Shown piece by piece: positions 57,620 through 64,000 of a stretch of DNA of 64,000 bases (within the stretch, counting starts at the first letter, position 1; the number at the start of each line of letters is the position of its first letter). Position numbers and translations under genes: made by a program. The stretch lies in assembly GCA_024516155.1 (NCBI GenBank), contig JAJJXM010000036.1, positions 124,001 through 188,000 on the forward strand, written 5' to 3'. The notes beneath the pieces were generated by a model. The model was not told where the DNA came from. It worked only from the letters and a program-made list of their open reading frames with translations, and did no database searches. Source of the stretch: Pyronema omphalodes (Eukaryota > Ascomycota > Pezizomycetes > Pezizales > Pyronemataceae).

Positions 57620-59501
57620 CTACTTCCTATGTACATCCCTATGTTCCTGCAACACCTTATTCAATTCCTTCCTCTGCACACAATTCTCAAACCTAAAACT
57701 CTGCGCAACCTCATCCAACTCAGTATAATCCATCCCTTGAAAATGATCCGCCCATTCCCTAACCATATATTCCGCCAACAAAATATTCCTCGAAATCCTA
57801 CTGATCCGATTCTCAAACTTCCAAACCGGATGAGGGTATAACCCCCTATATTTCTCCTCAACATTCTCCCTAAAAAACTCCTCCAACGGGTCCCAGATAT
57901 GTTTAACATAACTTTCATCAGCTCCCCATGCATCCACCGCGGTTTTAAATTTCTTTTCTAGGAAGTTCTTGAAGAGCTTCATGTACTTTGTCTCGGGGTT
58001 GATATATACCATTCCTTGATATCCGATGTCTTTATAGGTCCAGATACTCCATGGAATATTTTCTTCGTCGTAGATCGATAGTTGGTCTTGGAGAAGATGG
58101 ATTCGGGAGGTGTTGATCTCATCAGTGGCATCACCGTCGTATTGGGGTCGTGCGTATACCGGCCCGAATTCTCCGTTCCAGATGGGAAGGTTGTTGGCTT
58201 TCATCCAGGAGACTTTCTTTTCGTAGGATCGACGGACGCGGGAGAGTTGGCTGGGTGTGCCGGTGTATTTCTCCGGGCTTAGAGGGAAGCCGAAGTTGGA
58301 GTAGTCTGGGTTGTACCGAAAAACGGAGTTAGTAGGGTTGTTGATTAATATCAATTGATGATTAGAAAGAAAATCATGAGAGGACAGATTCTCGACAGAG
58401 TAGATCGGTGTAATAAATGGAGGAGATATTGATGATAATAGTGATAGTGATAGGGATTTATATGCTACAAAGCGCATGGAGGTCGATAAGATTCAACTAT
58501 TGGGAAGATAGGCTTACCATGGCAGGCATAAACGCTTCCCGTCCAGCGCTTACAAGTCTCGATATTGAAGCATGAAAAGTCACTATAACCCACAACCGAT
58601 AAAACATAAATGAGCCCTCTCGTAAACAACAACAACGATAATAACAACAACTCGAGAAACCGAGGAAGTACTCACGAAGCAAAAGTATTTCCATCCCAGA
58701 ACAACAAATGGTCTGGATCAACCGAACGAATCGCATCATAAACCCGATCATACCAAACCGTCAAGCGAGTCTTTGTAGGATCACAAGGTTCGTTGAGGGG
58801 GTTATATCCCGCAATCCACCTTCACTAAGTCAGCACTATTCATGGCACTAGTACTTGGGAGGAGTAGATCTGTAGATGCTTACACATTATCCTTATAATG
58901 CGCCGCAATTTGCCCCCATAACCAAACCGCGCGATCCTGAAAATGTTTATGTCTCCAAAACTCGGCAACATGATGACCAGAATCACTATGCCAATCCCCA
59001 TTATGACCACCAGGAGCAGTATGAAGATCCAAGATGGTATAAATTCCCTCCGCTGCGCAGAGATTAACAATTCTATCAAGCCATTTGAAACCATCTGGCT
59101 TTAGAACTCCGGGGTTCATGTCGTCTTCGAAATGGCGGTAGTTGAACGGAACTCGGATACAGTTTAGACCCAGGGATTTGTAGAATTTTGCATCGGATTC
59201 GGTGAAGAAATATTCAAGAAACCTATTTTAGATAACCGTTAGTGATTCCCCATTGGTGTAGAAACAGGCAAGTTTGGAAAGCGATAGATAAGGATACCCA
59301 CTTATCGAAAAAAAACTTCGACTTTTCTTCTCCAATAACTTCAGCAAGAGCTTCACGGATCTGATACTCCCGGCCAGGGTATCCGGTGATGAAATTCTCC
59401 ATATTCATCCAACCACCAATACCTGCTCCTCTAAGAAGAACAGGATTCCCAGCACCATCGACGATTTGTGTTCCATTGAGTTTCAGAATAGAATGAGCCA
59501 T
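57620..59501 (-). CDS. Glycoside hydrolase family 5 enzyme, intracellular type
   Basis: Five exons: 59,302-59,501, 58,884-59,222, 58,676-58,819, 58,518-58,582 and 57,620-58,305, total 477 residues. Introns are 79, 64, 93 and 212 nt. The first donor is taken as GTGGGT because it joins FFFDK to FLEYFFTESDAKFYK in frame. The TIM-barrel hallmarks are in order: LLRGAGIGGW near the start, LGLNCIRVPFNYRHFEDD, ILDLHTAPGGHNGDWHSD, YNPLNEPCD with the acid/base Glu at residue 190, and PIWNGEFGPVY with the nucleophile Glu at residue 295. The ATG at 59,501 (MAHSILKLNGTQIVDG) gives no signal peptide, so the protein is probably cytosolic. Related fungal GH5 proteins act on beta-glucans or glycosides; the substrate is not clear here. 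Confidence 0.93.
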
Positions 59502-60018
59502 CGTCGTAGTCTCGTAGCTTCGTAGCGTCTTATTTTCGTATCTTGGTAGTGTCGTTTGGTTGTAGTGTCTTGTCGTATATCTTCCTATCTTCGAATTTCC
59601 TCACATTCAAGAAAAGAAGAACAAATAGAAGTTACCGCAGCAAACAGCACCTGGAAAATAGGCTACATAGATATACCTTTTTTCCAGCTTCATAGATCAT
59701 TACCTCATACGAAAGTACGGAATAAAACATAGATTCAGCCTAAACGGCAAGAAGCGATCTGCCGGTAAAACACCACCAGAACCGGATAAATATAACCTCA
59801 TATGATGGAAGTATGTATCCACAGATCCTTCTATATCCCGGACTTCCTTGAAAGACGTTGGGTTGGGTGTAATGTGGGGTTTGTTAATGTATAATGCGGG
59901 GTACCTACAGAGTTGCTTGCTGCGGCCTGCTTTACCGGTGGAAGAAGTTAAGACCTTGACTGTACACCATGTTTTCTTTAGCGGCTGAGAGATGGATAAA
60001 TGGGAGAAGTTGAAGATG
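59502..60018. other. Upstream region of the GH5 gene; no other gene
   Basis: Contains small GTCGTAG-like repeats just upstream of the start (59,505-59,575). No supported ORF. Confidence 0.35.
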
Positions 60019-60130
60019 TGGAGGTGGAGCTGGAGCTGGAGGTGGAGCTGGAGCTGGAGGTGGAGCTGGAGCTGGAGGTGGAGGTGGAGCTGGAGCTGGA
60101 GGTGGAGCTGGAGCTGGAGACGGAGAGGGA
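60019..60130 (+). repeat. GGAGCT hexanucleotide-based minisatellite
   Basis: Repeats of GGAGCTGGAGGTGGAGCT-type units. They create a Leu/Gln/His-only frame on the minus strand (59,700-60,305) that I do not take as a gene. Confidence 0.88.
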
Positions 60131-60636
60131 GATGGAAAAGACGGATAATTGACAGAAGTCGTTGGATGGATATAGGAATACTTACGGCACCTGTTTGGTG
60201 TGCGGAAGAAGATGGGTAAAATGGATATATGGAGAATATTTGTTGGAGAAGGTGCACGGCTGAGAGGTGGGTATTGCTGGGGAACGTTGGGTATTTTGAA
60301 ATCATAAATTCATAATGTTTGAGGAGGTTTAAGGGTGATTGTACTATTCCAACTTTGGATAGTTACATTTTTTGATTACTTGAAGATTTCATAATTTTAT
60401 GGACTAAATAATGGAAAATTGAAAATTGCAATGCTACATAGACGAATATGATGACGATGAAGATGACGATGATGATGGTAATATACATCTCCTGAGCCCC
60501 TTAGCAACCCTACAACTGAAGTTTTCACACGGTATATCCTCTACTTCCTTTGATAACACAGGTTCTCTTAACTCCCAAATCAAAGAGAAATATAATGCCA
60601 CAGTATCCACGGAGCGTCTTTTAGTATATTTTAACC
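60131..60636. other. No gene recognised
   Basis: AT-rich with a GATGACGATGA simple repeat at 60,448-60,475. Confidence 0.35.
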
Positions 60637-61394
60637 CAGACCTCCCAACCGTATAGCCAGTTTACCGGGTAAAATCGTAAACCAGGTAAACTAAACTGAC
60701 AATTCACAGTTAGTTGGTGCAGTTCTGGTGTCCCGGATACACAGTTGGCTCAGTTTCGAGGGGTCCATAGAACCAGGTAACTGTAACTGCAGTGCACTGA
60801 TTGAACGGACTCGATAAATACAAACCAGTTTAACCGCATCAAGAACCAGTGCATGTAGGAATAAATAATATATTCAACCTCGTTTGAACCCACCGGTGAC
60901 CGAGCCTGTCAGTATCTCAACTCTGCTTATTCCACCAGCTTGTGGTAACCAGGTTTCCCGACCTTTATGAAACAGCGGTAAACATGCTCTCAGTTTCCGC
61001 GATGACTGTCAAGTCTGAGCTGCTATTTTCAGAATGAAAGCGGATCATCATGCAGATCGGACCGTCATTCGATGCAGGCAGATACTCAAAAGGCCACTGA
61101 CAGGCCCAAGAGCTACAATCGTAGGCGTCAGTCATGATTTCTGGCGACCCAATTAGTATAAAATTTTGTTATGTATGCACTGAATAATATTTGTTGCCCC
61201 TTCATAGACCGGTTCCTCTAGATAAACCAGTTTTGGAAGTTTCAAACAGTTCACCAAGTTTTCCAAGCCTTGCGTTCAGTTAACTTGTTTTCGCAGTTTA
61301 ACTAGTTTATACTACTGACAGTAAACTGAACTGGGTCGCCGTACAGTCCGTTTTGGTCGTCATTTGGAACTGGTTTGTATGACTGAGGGGTCTG
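60637..61394 (+). mobile_element. hAT element E1 (deleted copy, opposite orientation to E2)
   Basis: The left end CAGACCTCCCAACCGTATAG and the right end (reverse complement CAGACCCCTCAGTCATACAA) match the two ends of E2, but inverted as a whole. Its middle matches the part of E2 that encodes the hAT dimerisation domain, decayed and with an internal deletion. The flanking octamers (TTTTAACC and GGAATTAT) do not match, so the duplication is lost or the ends were recombined. Confidence 0.75.
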
Positions 61395-62547
61395 GGAATT
61401 ATAAATATCGGTTTAAATGAAATAGAAATAGAAAGGAAAGATGGAAAGAAAGAAAAAAAAAACAGGAAAGAAAAACAGAAAAAAACAGAAGAAAAACAGA
61501 AAAAGAAGGTAAGATATATATCTGAAGATAGAAAGAAAAAAAGATAAGAGACAAGATTTGATTTGATTTGATTTGATTTTAATCATACACCGTTCGAGGC
61601 CTTTGAGGCCTATGCGGGAATCTAAGTCCGTTTTTCCTGTCCTCGTGGTTGTAACCACCTAAAGAGGCTACCCTATCTCCTGCTTCCCATGACGTCCCCC
61701 AAAAGTAAGTCAAATAAAAAAAAACAAAAAACAAGAAATCCAACTCCCTGCCGAAACCTGTATAGTTCCCAGGATCGTCCACTAATTCCCCTTAAAACAA
61801 AGACAACCCGTCGACTTCAGAAAGAAAAGTAATGAAAAAATCCCAAATCGCTTTTCCAACACCTGGCCCACCCACCCGTGTCTAATCATATCTTCTGCCT
61901 ATCTCCGTCGCCGAGAAAAATTCCAAGATCGCTTTTTCGTGAGCCGATCGTCCCTGAATATATCCACCACCTTGAGCCTTCCCCTCGGTCTTCCCCTTCG
62001 CCCCCTGATCCTATCCACCTCTTCTTTGAGTGCTTTCAACTCATTTTTCCACCTGGGATAGTCGCCAAGGGATGTCTCCGGGTCTGGCGCTTGTCGGACT
62101 GGCATCACCAGCACTTGTCCAATTCCTTCTTCTGAATGCGCACCAGGTGGTTACCAACGAGTGCGTGGCCAGAAGCAAGCTGCAGAAAGACAGCTTATTT
62201 TTTCTTAAGGATGGAGACAAGCCCCGGGCGTAGTCCCCATTTTTGTCGTGGGCGGAAGGAGCAGTTTTCCGCAGTGTGTTGCCGGATCCATCAACGAGTG
62301 ATAGAAGATGAAGTTGCCGTCGCTATACTGTTAAGGTGGGCTAGGGACGCCCACGCCCCAGTTTATCACAGCGCTGCTGCGAAATCGTGGGTGACATCCA
62401 TCGTGTGATCGAGATAACGAAAAAATGAACCGTAGTGTACTACAGACCACCTAAAAATTACGAAGTGTAATGGCGGTTTAGATTAAGATGCCGCAATGTG
62501 TTTTAAGCTCTCAAAGAGTCTGCACAAAAAATCGCTTTCGATATTAC
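61395..62547. other. Spacer between the two hAT elements; repeat R copy 2 and weak ORF
   Basis: 61,440-61,560 is purine-rich. 61,558-61,735 is the second copy of repeat R (see 48,225). A minus-strand frame at 61,899-62,140, with YPRWKNELKALKEEVDRIRG and an Arg-rich end, has a plausible coiled-coil look but no start I trust and no family I know. Confidence 0.35.
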
Positions 62548-62730
62548 ACGCTCACCAGACCTCCCAGTCGTACAAACCAGTTTAAAATGACGGCCAAAAC
62601 GGACTGTACGGACTGTTAGAATATGAGAACTGTACGGCGACCCAGTTCAGTTTACTGTCAGTAATATAAACTGGTTAAACTGCGAAAACCGGTTAACTGA
62701 ATGCAAGGCTTGGCAAACCAGGTGAACGGT

Positions 62731-63228
62731 TTAAAACTGCCAAAACTGGTTTGTCCAGAGGAACTGGTTCAAGAAGGGGCAATAAATATTATTCAGTGCA
62801 TACATAACAAAATTCGATCCTAATTTGGTCCCCAGAAATAACAACTGACGCCTACGATTGAAGCTCTTGAGCCCCTCAATGTCCTCCAGAGTGTCTGCCT
62901 GCATCGAATGAAGGTCCGATATAATGATTTTCTTGCATTCGAAAAACAGCCACTCGGGCTCGGCGCTCATTGCGGGAATAGACAGCAGTACTTCAACAGC
63001 CGTTTTGCAAAGTTTGGGGAACCTGGCCCGCTGCCGGGGCTCACACCACCACTTAATGGCAGAAGGACCATCCCCAAGTGCTGCCTCCAGTCTCAGCGCA
63101 CAGTAATCAACATACTCGTCCAGCTGCGTGGGGTTACCTGTTTCCGTATCTTCAGAGCCTTGTTGGGGTTCTAGCGGGGTATTGAAGCCAGGTGGTATAG
63201 AGGAGAGGCCGCTGGTAACGGAACTCAT
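62731..63228 (-). CDS. hAT dimerisation-domain-only protein
   Basis: From ATG 63,228 (MSSVTSGLSS) to 62,731 the frame is open for 165 residues. Residues about 35-125 match the hAT C-terminal dimerisation region: WWCEPRQRARFPKLCKTA, VLLSIPAMSAEPEW (the Ser-Ile-Pro-Ala-x-Ser-Ala-Glu-Pro hallmark) and LKSFNRRR. The zinc finger and the DDE catalytic core are absent. A minus-strand TATATAT (63,303-63,311) lies about 80 bases upstream of this ATG. It could make a small protein that binds full transposase, or it may simply be a deletion derivative whose frame survives. The last 35 residues are hydrophobic and come from the sub-terminal repeat. Confidence 0.75.
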   Translation of the reverse strand: MSSVTSGLSSIPPGFNTPLEPQQGSEDTETGNPTQLDEYVDYCALRLEAALGDGPSAIKWWCEPRQRARFPKLCKTAVEVLLSIPAMSAEPEWLFFECKKIIISDLHSMQADTLEDIEGLKSFNRRRQLLFLGTKLGSNFVMYALNNIYCPFLNQFLWTNQFWQF

Positions 63229-63301
63229 TGTAGGTGGTTGGAGAGAAATGGCAGTGTAAGGTATGGTTGAGTTCTGTATGTCAAGAGAAAATAGTCTAGG
63301 C

Positions 63302-63312
63302 GAGATATATAG
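63302..63312 (-). promoter_or_regulatory. TATA box upstream of the E2 ORF
   Basis: Minus strand CTCCTATATATCTCG, about 80 bases upstream of the first in-frame ATG. Confidence 0.45.
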
Positions 63313-63657
63313 GAGAATCCAGGCCAGCAGAGGTGCGTTCAAACGAGGTTTCGGTACAATATTTGCATCCTATGATCCTCCATGCATGGGTTTGGCTGTT
63401 TATTCTTCTGCGCAGTAGTCAACGAGGTGGTTAAACTGGTTTGTATCTGACAACCAGTAAACTGTTTACCGAGTCAGTTCAATCAGTTCAATTAGTGCAC
63501 TGCAGTTACCTGGTTCTATGGGACCCTCAAAACTGAACCAACTGCGTATCCGGGACACGAAAACTGCACCAACTAACTGTGAATTATCAGTTCAGTTTAC
63601 CTGGTTTACGATTTTACCCGGTAAACTGGCTATACGGTTGGGAGGTCTGACGCTCAC

Positions 63658-64000
63658 AGCGTGAAAAAATGTCTACATGGCGTTAAAAACTTTTCTCGCA
63701 TGCAAAAACATTTCAAAAACATTTTCAAAATCCCCCTTTTTTTGCAAGTGTAGGTAGATAACGTTACCCCACCCTTTCCTCGTATCTATCTATCTAAGTA
63801 CATATCCATGAGTTCTGCCCAGTGCCCAGAATCCAGCCCTCCGAATTACCCAGCATAACCAGAACCAGAGCCTAATCATAATCCACAATCCACAATCCAC
63901 AATTGTATATTGTGTTTTATTATCTAATTCCATATTATATCTAGATCTTACGCAATTTGTTTCATCATTTGCCGAGTTTATATATCATCATTTCCGGAGT
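63658..64000. other. No gene recognised
   Basis: AT-rich host sequence to the window end, with a short repeat of CCACAATCCACAAT near 63,884-63,902. Confidence 0.4.

Larger units (their letters stand above)
62556..63649 (-). mobile_element. hAT element E2 with 8-bp duplication
   Basis: 1,094 bp flanked by ACGCTCAC (62,548-62,555 and 63,650-63,657). The inverted ends start CAGACCTCCC, and both arms extend as long, imperfect, GTTTA/AAACC-rich sub-terminal repeats. The interior encodes only the C-terminal part of a hAT transposase on the minus strand. Confidence 0.92.

Noticed and set aside
59700..60305. 201-codon minus-strand frame
   Set aside because: Its core is the translated GGAGCT minisatellite (LQLQLHLQL). 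The flanks are not protein-like and the start is an ATG by chance.
1..64000. tRNA or rRNA genes and CRISPR arrays
   Set aside because: I looked for B-box-like GGTTCGAATCC and for regular spaced repeats and found none. The only tRNA-like sequence is the copia primer site at 37,584.

Overview
The window looks like the genome of a filamentous ascomycete (Pezizomycotina). Evidence for this: host genes have short introns (60-212 nt) with GTRNGN donors, CTAAC/CTGAC branch points and YAG/AAG acceptors; the mobile elements are Tad1-type LINEs, Ty3/gypsy elements including one with an integrase chromodomain, a copia element, and Fot1-like and hAT-like small DNA elements; TTAGGG-type hexamers are present; many premature stops fit C-to-T decay. 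The exact genus cannot be read from the sequence.

Positions 1-41,000 are a nest of transposons. From the left: an apparently intact Ty3/gypsy element (G1, minus strand, cut by the window edge) with a 1.36-kb LTR sits inside LINE A. LINE A and its close relative LINE B lie head to tail, with fragments of a sister LINE family between them. A third, ORF1-only derivative (C) follows. C abuts a damaged LTR (LTR2), which is itself split by another ORF1-only element (D) with an 8-bp target duplication. LTR2 and a 1,368-bp solo LTR of the same family (LTR1, 5-bp duplication TGTAC) both sit in an older, decayed gypsy element G2 (minus strand). To its right is a chromodomain-bearing gypsy remnant G3 (plus strand) with an extra ORF after pol. 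Its 3' LTR was split by a copia element bounded by 159-bp LTRs and a CGAAG duplication. A poorly preserved coding remnant and a Fot1-like MITE follow.

Positions 41,000-64,000 are gene-poor host sequence. Three host genes can be supported with exon structures: a two-exon protein with three copies of a short GF-x-F/Y-x-S-I/L-A-A motif (41,297-42,131), a four-exon MFS transporter of the drug:H+ antiporter type (49,854-51,786) and a five-exon glycoside hydrolase family 5 enzyme (57,620-59,501). A possible 68-residue single-pass membrane protein lies at 45,331. The rest holds microsatellites, a 237-bp hAT MITE with a perfect 8-bp duplication, and a pair of inverted hAT elements near the right end. 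One of those keeps a TATA box and an intact ORF for the dimerisation domain only.

The host genes do not form an obvious pathway. The retroelements tell a layered history: G2, then LTR1/LTR2, then D; LINE A, then G1; and G3, then copia. The most unusual material is the set of ORF1-only LINE derivatives, the frame-changing C12 tract shared by both LINE copies, the slippery heptamer in G1, telomere-like hexamers inside LTRs, and the dimerisation-domain-only hAT element.
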